Of a DNA stretch of 64,000 nt, positions 9,583 to 19,131 are shown in pieces (position 1 is the stretch's first letter; each line of letters begins with the position of its first letter). Both the position numbers and the translations under genes were made by a program. This stretch comes from Intestinibacter bartlettii (GTDB lineage Bacteria; Bacillota; Clostridia; Peptostreptococcales; Peptostreptococcaceae), in assembly GCF_018917435.1 (NCBI RefSeq), contig NZ_JAHLOQ010000001.1, positions 62,001 through 126,000 on the forward strand. Reading direction: 5' to 3'. The notes under the pieces are model-generated. The model was not told the DNA's origin, did not search any database, and saw only the letters and a list, made by a program, of their open reading frames with translations.

Positions 9583-11070
9583 CTATTTAGCAGTGTTATG
9601 TTTTTGTTCCCAGAAGTCTGCTCCTTTTATTCCTAATTTAATAGGATCAAAGCTTATTTCTTCTCTTGGAACACCAGCTTTTAACTGTGATTCATAGTCA
9701 TTAAAACACAATAAAGCTTTCTTTGATAATATTAAAATAGCTATTAAGTTAAGCCATGCCATCATTGCTACACCAATATCCCCCATTGTCCATGCAAGTC
9801 CTGCTGATTTTACACAACCAAATGCTGTCATAGCTAATAATATTATTCTAAGACAATTTATAGATAATTTACTAGATTTTCCTCCAGTAAACTTTTTAAC
9901 TAAGTAAGTTAAGTTAACTTCTGCTATGTAGTAATAAGCCATCAAAGTTGTAAATGCAAAGAAGAAAAGTGCTATTGCTACAAATGCTCCACCAAATCCT
10001 GGTATTAATGTATTTATCGCATTTTGAGTATATACAGGTCCTATATCTTCTATAGCATAACCTGGCATATTTTCTACCATTATTTTTTGAGTGCCTTCAT
10101 TAAAAGTATTGTAGCATCCTGTCATAAGAATCATAAATCCAGTTGCTGAACAAACAAATAATGTATCAACGTAAACTGAAAATGCTTGAACAAAACCTTG
10201 TTTTGCTGGGTGAGAAACTTCTGCAGCTGATGATGCTTGTGGTCCCGTACCTTGACCAGCTTCATTTGAGTAAACTCCACGTTTTACCCCCCAAGCAATT
10301 GTTGAACCTAATATACCACCAAAACTAGCCTCTGCTCCAAATGCAGACTTAAATATTAAAGCTATAACACCTGGCAAATCACTTATATTGGCAATTATTA
10401 TAACTATAGCCATTAATATATATATTCCACCCATGAAAGGTACTATAAATTCAGCAGCAGAACCTATTCTCTTAATTCCACCAAATATAACAACACCAGT
10501 TAAAATTACTAAAAATACAGCAGTAATATTTACACTTATTCCAAAAGCATTATTTATTGATACTGCAATTGAATTTGATTGTACACCTGGAAGCAATACA
10601 CCTATTGCTATAACTGTCACAATTGCAAATAAAGTAGCATATATTTTTGAAAAAGTCGTACTTCCAAGTCCTTTTTCTATATAATAAGCTGGGCCTCCAC
10701 GATATTCTCCATCATGCTCTTCTTTATAAAGCTGACCTAAAGTAGATTCAGCAAATGCTGAGCCTGCTCCCAAGAAAGCTATTGCCCACATCCAGAAAAG
10801 TGCTCCTGGCCCACCCCATGCTATAGCAGTTGCAACACCTGCTATATTACCTGTTCCTATACGTCCTGCAAGAGCTGTACAAAACCCTTGAAAAGATGAT
10901 ATACCTTTGTCAGATGATTCTCCTCCAAATAAAAGACCTACCATTTCTTTAATATTCCTAATTTGTGAAAATCTTGTCCTAACACTGAAATAAATCCCTG
11001 AAATAAAACATAATCCAACTAACCAGTTACTCCACACAATATTATTGATTGTGTTAATTACACTCTCCAT
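9583..11070 (-). CDS. alanine/glycine:cation symporter (AGCS family)
   Basis: 495 residues with about 11 membrane segments. The AGCS signature appears as LAGRIGTGNIAGVATAIA and WGVKRGVYSNEAGQGTGPQA. It takes up alanine or glycine with Na+ (or H+) across the cytoplasmic membrane. I chose ATG at 11070 (MESVINTINNIVWSNWLVG) because GGGAGGG lies just upstream; the longer reading adds 11 residues. No glycine riboswitch is visible upstream. It forms a single transcription unit with its own terminator. Confidence 0.93.
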   Translation of the reverse strand: MESVINTINNIVWSNWLVGLCFISGIYFSVRTRFSQIRNIKEMVGLLFGGESSDKGISSFQGFCTALAGRIGTGNIAGVATAIAWGGPGALFWMWAIAFLGAGSAFAESTLGQLYKEEHDGEYRGGPAYYIEKGLGSTTFSKIYATLFAIVTVIAIGVLLPGVQSNSIAVSINNAFGISVNITAVFLVILTGVVIFGGIKRIGSAAEFIVPFMGGIYILMAIVIIIANISDLPGVIALIFKSAFGAEASFGGILGSTIAWGVKRGVYSNEAGQGTGPQASSAAEVSHPAKQGFVQAFSVYVDTLFVCSATGFMILMTGCYNTFNEGTQKIMVENMPGYAIEDIGPVYTQNAINTLIPGFGGAFVAIALFFFAFTTLMAYYYIAEVNLTYLVKKFTGGKSSKLSINCLRIILLAMTAFGCVKSAGLAWTMGDIGVAMMAWLNLIAILILSKKALLCFNDYESQLKAGVPREEISFDPIKLGIKGADFWEQKHNTAK

Positions 11071-11235
11071 AATGTCCCTCCCTTTCTTTTTCGCTTGTTG
11101 CATTTTTATTTAATTAAATTGTATAATCTTTTATATTAATTAGTGTTAGAGAGTTGTTATAAAAGAGTAATAAAAACTTAACAATCATTAAAGTTATTTA
11201 ACTGATTAATATAATATTCTGTATATTTCGATAAT

Positions 11236-11285
11236 AAAAGACATAAGATAATTATAAGTTACACACTTGATATCTTATGTCTTTA
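11236..11285 (-). terminator. terminator of the LytTR-ABC operon
   Basis: 14-bp perfect stem AAAGACATAAGATA (11237-11250) / TATCTTATGTCTTT (11271-11284) with a 20-base loop. On the minus strand it is followed by TATTATCG. It closes the operon that ends with the ABC permease. Confidence 0.75.
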
Positions 11286-11312
11286 ACAATAAATTTAACT
11301 TTTATGAACTCT

Positions 11313-12167
11313 TTACTTTTTCTTTCTAGACATAATTAAAATAGCTAATATAAAAAATACTATTGTAGAACCTATTAATATAAGAATACTCGTAGTATTT
11401 TGTACAATTTTATCATTTAAATAATATACTACACCCATACTTTCTTTAAATTCATCTATATAATTTGTAGGAACATTTGCAAATGATATATCCATTTGTT
11501 TCTTCATAAAAATCTGTCTAAGTATACTTATTCCATGTGAAGTCGGGAATAATTTAACTACAGTTTGGACTGAATCTGGCAGCATTGAAATCGGAAGATA
11601 TATTCCTGTAATAAATCCAATCAATGTTCCAACTATTGTACTTGCTGTTGAAAATGCTTTTTCACTATTAAATAAAGATACTATAAATAAAATCATTGCA
11701 CTATTTGAAAGCGACGTTATAAGTATAACTAAAAATACTTCAATTAACTCCTTAAAGTTTAAAACATCCACTCCACTATATGCCAAATAAATTTGTGAAA
11801 TTATAAGTGTCAATACTGACATCATACTCCCAACTATAAAAGAACTTATAATATATCCACCTACTATTTTAGATTTTTTTATCGGTGATACATAAAAATC
11901 TTTTATTTTATTTTTATTTTTGTCTTCGATCATTGTTCCAAAAGCGCCCATATTTGCTGTTACAGATGTCACCCCAATAAGCCCGGCCATAATCCAACAA
12001 TTCATAAGATTTTTAACTCCTTTTATATTTGGAAAAGATTTTACCCATACATCCCCTAAAAAGAATACATATAAACCCAAAACAATAAACACTGCTAGCA
12101 ATGAGAAAAATACTGCCGTTTTATCTCTAAAAAATACTTTTAAATTTCTATTTACAAAACTTATCAT
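11313..12167 (-). CDS. ABC-2 type permease
   Basis: 284 residues with six membrane segments and an N-terminal cytoplasmic helix (NRNLKVFFRDKTAVFFSLLA), as in DrrB/YhgE-like ABC-2 permeases. It begins directly after the stop of the ATPase gene (start 12167, preceding stop 12168), so translation is probably coupled. It forms the membrane half of an exporter whose substrate is unknown; antibiotics, peptides or lipids are typical. Last gene of the LytTR operon. Confidence 0.88.
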   Translation of the reverse strand: MISFVNRNLKVFFRDKTAVFFSLLAVFIVLGLYVFFLGDVWVKSFPNIKGVKNLMNCWIMAGLIGVTSVTANMGAFGTMIEDKNKNKIKDFYVSPIKKSKIVGGYIISSFIVGSMMSVLTLIISQIYLAYSGVDVLNFKELIEVFLVILITSLSNSAMILFIVSLFNSEKAFSTASTIVGTLIGFITGIYLPISMLPDSVQTVVKLFPTSHGISILRQIFMKKQMDISFANVPTNYIDEFKESMGVVYYLNDKIVQNTTSILILIGSTIVFFILAILIMSRKKK

Positions 12168-13088
12168 CTATTGATTCCCCTTTCCTGTAATATTTATAAA
12201 CACATCATCCATACTACCTTTAATAACTTCAAAAGATTCTATATAGTCTCTGCACTCTTCTATTATTTTTATACTTTCTAATGTATTTTCAATATTTATA
12301 ATTATATTATTATGTCCTACTGAGAAATTATAGTTATTTATAGATAAATAGTGCATAAAAAAAGTATTATTTTTTGTATATATTATCATCTTATCTTTTG
12401 CATATTTTTCTTTTAACTCATAAGTTGTTCCTTTAGCTTCTATTTTTCCTTCATTCATAATTATTATATAATCTGCCTTTGCTGCTTCTTCCATATAATG
12501 AGTTGTAAGAAATACGGTCATATTATTTTCTTCTTGTAATTTTCTTATCATATCCCAAACGCTTTTTCTGCTATTTGGGTCTAAACCTGTCGTTGGCTCA
12601 TCTAAAAACAATATTTTTGGTTTATTTATAAGCGCCCTTGCAATATCTACCCTTCTTCTTTGACCTCCAGACAACTTACCATATTGTCTATTTAAAAAAT
12701 CCTTTATACCTGTGACATAGGCTATTTCTTCTAAGTTTTTATTAAAATCAGCTTTGCTCATATTGTAAAACTTACTTCTTACTTTTAAGTTTTCCTTAAC
12801 TGTTAATAAATCGTCTAATGCGCTATCTTGAAACACGACTCCTATTAATGATTTTATTTTATCGTCATCCTTATTTACTTCAAAATTATCTATTTTTATT
12901 TTTCCGCTATCAGCTTTTAAAAATGTACATAGCATATCGATAGTCGTCGATTTTCCCGCTCCATTTAATCCTAAAAAGGCAAACAGCGAACCTTCATCCA
13001 CATAAAAATCAATTCCTTTAACAGCTTCTATATCGCCATAAGATTTTTTCAAATTATTTACTTCTATTATCTTTTTATCAAGTTTCAA
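12168..13088 (-). CDS. ABC transporter ATP-binding protein (DrrA-like)
   Basis: 306 residues. Walker A GLNGAGKSTT, signature LSGGQRRRVDIARAL, Walker B ILFLDEPTTGLD and the switch histidine in FLTTHYMEEA are all intact. The C-terminal 80 residues match the extra domain of DrrA-type ATPases. TTG start with GGGGTGA upstream. It energises the adjacent ABC-2 permease. Its position after LytTR and DUF3021 genes suggests expression is controlled by that pair. Confidence 0.92.
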   Translation of the reverse strand: MKLDKKIIEVNNLKKSYGDIEAVKGIDFYVDEGSLFAFLGLNGAGKSTTIDMLCTFLKADSGKIKIDNFEVNKDDDKIKSLIGVVFQDSALDDLLTVKENLKVRSKFYNMSKADFNKNLEEIAYVTGIKDFLNRQYGKLSGGQRRRVDIARALINKPKILFLDEPTTGLDPNSRKSVWDMIRKLQEENNMTVFLTTHYMEEAAKADYIIIMNEGKIEAKGTTYELKEKYAKDKMIIYTKNNTFFMHYLSINNYNFSVGHNNIIINIENTLESIKIIEECRDYIESFEVIKGSMDDVFINITGKGNQ

Positions 13089-13172
13089 TCAAATCACCCC
13101 TTAAAATTTTTCACCTTGATTTTATACAAGCCTTTATGTTTATATTTATTCCTATACCAAATACATTATTTC

Positions 13173-13583
13173 TTAATTTTCCTTATTGTTTTGCTCTGTT
13201 ATCTTTTGATTTATTTTTTCTGATGTTATGCTATTTATTAAAAATGTAACACCATAAGTTATAAGATATACAACTACAAATATACCTATCGTTATAGATA
13301 CATATTCTAATGTCCAGCTAAACCATTTCATAACGCCTCCACCTATACCAAGTACTGATATAGCTACACTCAATATTTGTAAAATTATATACACAGGTTG
13401 GCTTTCTATATTTAATTTATCGATTATATACATAAACAAACTTATTAATGTTGTAACTAAAAAAAGTTCTAAATTAAATATCCAGCTTAAACCTGTTACT
13501 CCCATTCCGTTTAAAATTGATATTATAATCATAACTGCAGTGTATGATACACAACTTATAACTATTGATTCTCTTAGCTTCAT
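13173..13583 (-). CDS. DUF3021 family membrane protein
   Basis: 136 residues, four membrane segments, short cytoplasmic tail rich in Lys/Asn. The length, arrangement and place directly after a LytTR gene match DUF3021 proteins. In other Firmicutes LytTR regulators are paired with small membrane proteins that inhibit them (HdrRM, BrsRM), so this could be the membrane sensor/inhibitor; that is inference. ATG at 13583 has AGGAGG 7 bases upstream and is preferred over one three codons earlier. Only 12 bases separate it from the LytTR stop. Confidence 0.75.
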   Translation of the reverse strand: MKLRESIVISCVSYTAVMIIISILNGMGVTGLSWIFNLELFLVTTLISLFMYIIDKLNIESQPVYIILQILSVAISVLGIGGGVMKWFSWTLEYVSITIGIFVVVYLITYGVTFLINSITSEKINQKITEQNNKEN

Positions 13584-13595
13584 AACTACCACCTC

Positions 13596-14036
13596 CTAAA
13601 TTCCAAATTTCTTTTTAAACTCTGGTACATAATGTCTATTTATAAGTATTTTTTCATTATTTTTAAGGTTAGCTTCTAATTTTCCATTGATTAGAGGTTT
13701 TACACTTTGTAATTTTTCGATATTTAGTATTATCGACTTGCTAACTCTTATATATGATGTATTTTTTAATTGCTCTTCTAACTCATATAATTTTAAATTG
13801 CTTTCATAGACTTCTTTTTCTAAATAAACAAATGTCTTTTCTTCAACACTTTCTATATAATAAGCATCTTTTAATGATATTTGATATATTTCCTTGCCTT
13901 TTTTACATACTATTGAAAATGAATAAAGTCTTATTTGATCTATCAATTTCTGAAGTTTTTCATCTATTATTTGACCGCACTTAATATTTATTTCTACTTC
14001 GTTATTATCAGATGATTGCTCTATTGTGAATTTCAA
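13596..14036 (-). CDS. LytTR-domain transcriptional regulator without a receiver
   Basis: 146 residues. Residues about 47-146 are a LytTR DNA-binding domain (YQISLKDAYYIESVEEKTF, then YIRVSKSIILNIEKL and ILINRHYVPEFKKKFG). The N-terminus is about 45 residues of unknown fold and has no phosphoacceptor domain, so the protein is not a response regulator. TTG start with GGGGGA before it. First gene of a four-gene operon with DUF3021 and an ABC exporter; LytTR proteins of this type usually activate their own operon. Confidence 0.88.
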   Translation of the reverse strand: MKFTIEQSSDNNEVEINIKCGQIIDEKLQKLIDQIRLYSFSIVCKKGKEIYQISLKDAYYIESVEEKTFVYLEKEVYESNLKLYELEEQLKNTSYIRVSKSIILNIEKLQSVKPLINGKLEANLKNNEKILINRHYVPEFKKKFGI

Positions 14037-14086
14037 AGTTATTCCCCCTTTCTATTTTCCGTATTTTAATTTGTTTTCTTAATAAA

Positions 14087-14133
14087 ATTATATTCACAAA
14101 AAAAAGAAAAACAAGCAACTTTAGGGTCACTTG
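14087..14133 (-). terminator. terminator of the ABC exporter operon, overlapping the LytTR promoter
   Basis: On the minus strand CAAGTGAC (14133-14126) pairs with GTTGCTTG (14119-14112) through two wobble pairs, then a 15-base T-rich run. It ends the cinA-ABC transcript. A TATAAT -10 box of the downstream LytTR gene lies at 14092-14087, so the U-tract doubles as spacer of the next promoter. Confidence 0.75.
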
Positions 14134-14159
14134 CATAAATTTAGTGGTAAGATGCAATT

Positions 14160-15908
14160 TTAAAATTGTGACTTAAATAAATTTGCATAAAAACCGTCCT
14201 CTTCTAATAATTCTTCATGTTTTCCTTGTTCAATTATTTTTCCGTTGTTTAATACTAGTATTTTATCTGCATTTTTTATTGTCGATAATCTATGTGCTAT
14301 TATAAAGCATGTTTTTCCCTTCATAATTTCTAAAAGAGCATTTTGTATTTGTATTTCAGTTTTTGAATCTATATTAGATGTCGCTTCATCTAATATCAAC
14401 ATTTTAGCGTCTATCAACATCGCCCTAGCTATATTTATAAGTTGTTTTTGGCCTTTTGATATATTGTCGCCATTTCCACTTATTATCGTGTCATAACCAT
14501 TTGGAAGTTTTTCTATAAAGTCATCTATTTGTGCCAATTTCGCAACTCTTTTTACATCTTCTAATGTTGCATTTTCATTTCCATAAGCTATATTTTCATA
14601 AATACTTCCTTCAAATAACCATGTATCTTGCAAAACCATAGCATATGCTTGCCTCATACTTTTTTTCGTGATATCATCTATATTTTTATCGTCTACTAAT
14701 ATTTCACCATCGTCTCTATTGTAAAATTTCATAAGCAAGTTTATTATTGTCGTTTTACCACAACCTGTAGGTCCAACTATTGCTACTACTGTATTTGATT
14801 TTGCATTTATATTTAAATTTTCTAAAACCTTTTCATTTAAATCATAGCTAAATGTTACATTTTTCATATCTATCTTTCCATGAACTTTTTCTAATTTTAC
14901 TGCATCAACTTTATCATCTTCTTCTCTTTTTTCATCTATAAATCTAAAAACTCTCTCACTTGCGGCAAATGATGACTGCATATCCGATATTAAATTTGAT
15001 ATTTCTCTAATTGGACCAGAAAACTTTCTAGAATAAAGTACAAAGGAAGAAATTTGACCTAATGATATTTCATTTTTTAAATACAATATAGAACCTATTG
15101 TGCTTATAAATGCAAGTGATATATTGTTTATAAAACTAATCAAAGCAACTGTCATACTTCCGTAGTATTCTGCGTTGTAATAAGCATCGACTGCATTTTT
15201 ATTTATAGTTCTAAATTCATCTATAGTTTTTGATTCTTTGTTGTAAGCTTTAATTATTTTAAGACCACTTATATTTTCCTCTACAAAACCATTTAAATCT
15301 CCTATTTTTTTAGCTCTTTTTCTAAATAAAGGTCTAGTTTTATTTGTTATATATTTTGTTGATATAACAGACATTGGAATAGTTATAAAAAATATAAGCA
15401 CTAATTTTTTAGATATTGTAAACATCATAAAAAAAGAACCCACGAGTGTTACTATACTTGTAAGTATGTTTATCAAATCAGTTGAAAGTGTAGAGCCCAT
15501 TGTGTCAATATCGTATGTGATTTTGCTAAGTACATCGCCTATTGAATTTTTGTCAAAATAGCTAAGTGGCAAATTTAAAAGTGTATCAAATGCATCTTTT
15601 CTCAAAGAATATACTACATTTCGAGCTGTTTTTACCATTATAATAGAAATTATATAAGACAAAATAGATGAACAAATATAAAATACTATCATTAAAAATG
15701 CATAGTAAAATATCTTTGAAAAATCTATATTTCCTTTTTCTATAACTTCAATTGCATATCCTGAAAGCATAGGTCCTACTAATGCGAAAATATTTGATAC
15801 AATAGTCAGTATTATAGATATTATTATTGTGAATTTATATTTGTATAGATATTTTGACATTCTTTTTAAAATATATTTTGTACTTTGTTCTTTATTTTTT
15901 TTAGACAT
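14160..15908 (-). CDS. ABC exporter subunit with the canonical ATPase residues
   Basis: 582 residues: an N-terminal six-helix exporter domain (residues about 15-320) and a C-terminal ATPase domain. Walker A GPTGCGKTT, Walker B MLILDEATSNID with catalytic Glu, and the H-loop IIAHRLSTI are intact, but the signature reads ISKGQ in place of LSGGQ. This complements the partner at 15910-17703 and indicates an asymmetric heterodimer as in BmrCD, LmrCD and TM287/288. I chose the ATG at 15908, one base after the partner's stop, with GGGGAT about 8 bases upstream; the longer start would overlap the upstream gene. Probably exports drugs, peptides or lipids. Confidence 0.9.
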   Translation of the reverse strand: MSKKNKEQSTKYILKRMSKYLYKYKFTIIISIILTIVSNIFALVGPMLSGYAIEVIEKGNIDFSKIFYYAFLMIVFYICSSILSYIISIIMVKTARNVVYSLRKDAFDTLLNLPLSYFDKNSIGDVLSKITYDIDTMGSTLSTDLINILTSIVTLVGSFFMMFTISKKLVLIFFITIPMSVISTKYITNKTRPLFRKRAKKIGDLNGFVEENISGLKIIKAYNKESKTIDEFRTINKNAVDAYYNAEYYGSMTVALISFINNISLAFISTIGSILYLKNEISLGQISSFVLYSRKFSGPIREISNLISDMQSSFAASERVFRFIDEKREEDDKVDAVKLEKVHGKIDMKNVTFSYDLNEKVLENLNINAKSNTVVAIVGPTGCGKTTIINLLMKFYNRDDGEILVDDKNIDDITKKSMRQAYAMVLQDTWLFEGSIYENIAYGNENATLEDVKRVAKLAQIDDFIEKLPNGYDTIISGNGDNISKGQKQLINIARAMLIDAKMLILDEATSNIDSKTEIQIQNALLEIMKGKTCFIIAHRLSTIKNADKILVLNNGKIIEQGKHEELLEEDGFYANLFKSQF

Positions 15909-15909
15909 G

Positions 15910-17703
15910 TTACAAATCCCCATTTTGAATTTTATTTATTTCAGAATAAATCTCACAACTTTTTATCAAATCTTCATGCTTTCCATATCCTACAACATTA
16001 CCCTTATCTAGTACCATTATTTTTGTACAATTTTTTATAGAATTAATTCTTGATTCTATAATTATTTTAGTAGTATTTTTATAATATTTTTTTAGGCTTT
16101 CTCTTAAAAGTCTATCAGTTTTAAAATCTAGTGCACTACATGCATAATCTAAAATTAAAATTTCTGGATTTGATGCCAATGCTCTAGATAAAAATATCCT
16201 TTGCTTTTGGCCTCCACTTAAATTATTACCACTTTGTGAAATATTCTCGTCAAATTTAGCTTCTTTTTGATTTATAAAATTCATTGCCTGTGTAGCTTTT
16301 GCCGCCCTTACTATATCTTCACCATCTATATCTCTTCCAAAATCAATATTTTCGTATATAGTTTTTGAAAATAGATAATCATTTTGAAAAACTGATCCAA
16401 ACATATTTCTAAGCTCAGATTTTTTTATATCGTTTATATCAACATTATTTATAAGTATTTGGCCTTCATCAGCTTTATAAAATCCCATCAAAAGCATCAT
16501 AATTGTCGTCTTGCCAGAGCCTATTGGTCCGATTATTCCAAGTGATTCACCTTTTTTTAATTCAAAACTTATATTTTTTACTACAGGTATATTTTTATTG
16601 TAAGAAAAAGTTACATTCTTAAATTGTATATGATATGTACTTTCTTTATGTATATTTTCAATCTTTTGATTTTCTTTTATTAAATCTGCATCTAAATCCT
16701 TTTTGTTCCATTTTTTATATGTATTTTGTATATTTAAATCTTCTTCGTCTATATCTAAATTATCTTCTATATTTAAGATTTCACTTATTCTAATTGCAGA
16801 TGCATTTGCTTTAAAATAAAGTATAAATAACTTTGTGACTGATTTCATAGCCGTAAGTATTATTGTAAAATAACTTAAAAAAGCAACGATTACACCTACT
16901 TGTATCGCTTTACTTTGTACCCTATAAGCACCTACTAGTATAACTAAAACTAGACCACAATTAAAAAGTATATTTACGATTGGTTGATTTAAACTCATAA
17001 CAATATTAGCAGTCGTATCGTTATTTATGACGTTTTTATTAACCTTATCAAATCTCTTTCTTTCGTAATCAGTTTTAGATAGTGATTTAATTACCTTAAC
17101 ACCAGTTATATTTTCTCTAATTACTCTAACTAAATTATCTATACTTTTTTGCAAATTCATATAGAGAGTTACCCCTCTTTTTGAAATAAAATATATGACA
17201 AAAGCTATAAAAGGCATTATCAAAATCAATATAAAAGTTAGTACTGGATCAAGTGTCAAAGTTATTATAACTCCACCAATTAATAAAATCGGCGCTCTAA
17301 CACCTAGTCTTTGCATTACACAAATCGTTCTATGTATATTGTTGGTATCTGTAGTCAATCTAGATATAAGAGAATTTACACCAAAATAATCTATTTGAGA
17401 ACTAGATAACATGCTGACTTTTTTGTATAAGTCATTTCTTATATTATTTGTCACATCCCTTCCAACAGCAGATGCATTTCTATTTGCATATATATTTGCA
17501 AATACTCCTATAAATGAACAAATAATCATCAAAATTCCCCAAAGGTATATTTCTTTTATATTCTTTTTTGAAATTATATTATCTATCATATAAGCCAGTA
17601 TCCAAGGTATACATAGATCCATACTTGTGCCAATAAATTTAATTGAAAGGCCCCAAAATATTTTTTTAAATTGGGGCTTTATATATTTAAATATAGTTTT
17701 CAT
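15910..17703 (-). CDS. ABC exporter subunit with a degenerate ATPase site
   Basis: 597 residues with exporter transmembrane domain and ATPase domain. Walker A GPIGSGKTT and signature LSGGQKQR are canonical. However, Walker B reads ILILDYACSALD, with Tyr instead of the catalytic Glu, and the H-loop reads IIIESRINSI, with Ser instead of His. This is the non-hydrolysing half of a heterodimeric exporter. A charged linker of about 40 residues around 325-365 precedes the ATPase domain. It starts 3 bases after the cinA stop and ends directly before its partner, so the three genes look like one operon. Substrate unknown. Confidence 0.9.
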   Translation of the reverse strand: MKTIFKYIKPQFKKIFWGLSIKFIGTSMDLCIPWILAYMIDNIISKKNIKEIYLWGILMIICSFIGVFANIYANRNASAVGRDVTNNIRNDLYKKVSMLSSSQIDYFGVNSLISRLTTDTNNIHRTICVMQRLGVRAPILLIGGVIITLTLDPVLTFILILIMPFIAFVIYFISKRGVTLYMNLQKSIDNLVRVIRENITGVKVIKSLSKTDYERKRFDKVNKNVINNDTTANIVMSLNQPIVNILFNCGLVLVILVGAYRVQSKAIQVGVIVAFLSYFTIILTAMKSVTKLFILYFKANASAIRISEILNIEDNLDIDEEDLNIQNTYKKWNKKDLDADLIKENQKIENIHKESTYHIQFKNVTFSYNKNIPVVKNISFELKKGESLGIIGPIGSGKTTIMMLLMGFYKADEGQILINNVDINDIKKSELRNMFGSVFQNDYLFSKTIYENIDFGRDIDGEDIVRAAKATQAMNFINQKEAKFDENISQSGNNLSGGQKQRIFLSRALASNPEILILDYACSALDFKTDRLLRESLKKYYKNTTKIIIESRINSIKNCTKIMVLDKGNVVGYGKHEDLIKSCEIYSEINKIQNGDL

Positions 17704-17706
17704 AAA

Positions 17707-18948
17707 TTATTTTTCCATATTTAAAAGTTCTAATCTCAAGTCATTTAGTATAGTTCTTGTAGCTCTTTCTCTAACACCTTGTCTATCTCCATTAAATACG
17801 TATTTTTTAGATATAACTTTTCCATTTATATAAATTCCAAAATAAACAAGTCCCACAGGTTTTTCGTCTGTACCACCACCTGGTCCTGCTATTCCTGTTG
17901 TCGCAATTCCTACATTTGTATTGTATCTAGCTGCAACTCCACTGGCCATCTCTTTTGCACATTCAGCACTTACTGCTCCATAAACATCTAATGTTTCTTT
18001 TTTAACTCCTAGTGATTTCATCTTGGCTTCGTTTGAGTAAGTTACGCATCCCTCCATAAATACAGAAGATATTCCAGGATAATTTATAAGTGATGCTGAA
18101 ACCATACCACCTGTGCAAGATTCTGCAACAGCAATTTTCAAATTATTTTCTACTAACATTTTTGCCACAACTTCTTCTATGCTAGTTTCTCCTGTTGCAT
18201 ATAAACTTTGTCCAAATCTTCTTTTCATTTCATCTGACATAGGTTTTATAAGCTCTTTAGCTTCTTCTACACTCTTTGCCTTTGCAGTAATTCTAAGTGT
18301 ACATTCATATCCTTTTGCATAAGTAGCTATAGTTGGATTGGTTTGTGAATCAATTATGTCTAGTATATCATTTTCGACTTTTGACTCTCCGACACCTATT
18401 ATTCTAAGAACCTCTGATTCGATTACATCATCTGTTAATTTTGATAAATAAGGCTTTACGTAATTTTCAAACATAGGTTGCATTTCTTTCGGAGGTCCAG
18501 GAAGTACCACTATCATTTTATTATCTTTTTCCATTATGCAACCCGGTGCTGTCCCATTGTCATTTTTAAGTATATAAGCTTCTTTTGGGAAATAAGCTTG
18601 TTTTTCATTATTTTTAGTTGGAACTCTATTCATATGTTTAAATCTCTCTAACATAGCATCTAAAGATGGTTTGTGAAGTTCTAATTCATATCCAAAATAT
18701 TTTGCACATACTTCTTTTGTCATATCATCTTCAGTTGGTCCAAGACCCCCTGTACAAATTACTATGTCGCTTCTATTTAAACTTTCTTCTAGTGTTTTTA
18801 ATAATCTTTCTTCGTTATCGCCGACAGTTATTTGATAGTACATTTCTATCCCCATAGCTGCAAGCTCTCTAGATAAATATCTACAATTTGTATTTAATAT
18901 ATCTCCTAATAAAATCTCTGTTCCTACTGTTATAATCTCTGCTTTCAT
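17707..18948 (-). CDS. cinA: CinA (competence/damage-inducible protein, NMN deamidase type)
   Basis: 413 residues. Residues 1-170 are the molybdopterin-binding-like (COG1058) domain: ITVGTEILLGDILNTN, CTGGLGPTEDDMT and PGPPKEM. Residues about 255-410 are the CinA C-terminal domain, which in characterised members deamidates NMN in pyridine nucleotide salvage: VAESCTGGMVSASLI and TTGIAGPGGGTDEKPVGLV. ATG at 18948 has AGGAGA upstream and removes a seven-codon false extension. It is usually found near recA or pgsA; here it heads an operon with two ABC exporter genes. Confidence 0.95.
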   Translation of the reverse strand: MKAEIITVGTEILLGDILNTNCRYLSRELAAMGIEMYYQITVGDNEERLLKTLEESLNRSDIVICTGGLGPTEDDMTKEVCAKYFGYELELHKPSLDAMLERFKHMNRVPTKNNEKQAYFPKEAYILKNDNGTAPGCIMEKDNKMIVVLPGPPKEMQPMFENYVKPYLSKLTDDVIESEVLRIIGVGESKVENDILDIIDSQTNPTIATYAKGYECTLRITAKAKSVEEAKELIKPMSDEMKRRFGQSLYATGETSIEEVVAKMLVENNLKIAVAESCTGGMVSASLINYPGISSVFMEGCVTYSNEAKMKSLGVKKETLDVYGAVSAECAKEMASGVAARYNTNVGIATTGIAGPGGGTDEKPVGLVYFGIYINGKVISKKYVFNGDRQGVRERATRTILNDLRLELLNMEK

Positions 18949-19131
18949 AATTACTCTCCTAATTTTCAATCTTTCTTACTATTTTTATTATAATTCCCAC
19001 AAATAAAATTTACATTAATTTTAATGTAAAAAATATGTAGAATAGAATTTTTTTATTGCAATTTTACTTACAGTCTAATAAATTATAATATAATTAAATA
19101 TTTCAATATAATATGGAAAGCAGGTTGTAAA

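Noticed and set aside
10143-10684. Open frames on the plus strand inside the symporter gene
   Set aside because: Antisense to a clear AGCS gene; no ribosome site or family match.
9583-11240. Glycine riboswitch for the alanine/glycine symporter
   Set aside because: No conserved glycine riboswitch elements are visible in the upstream 150 bases.
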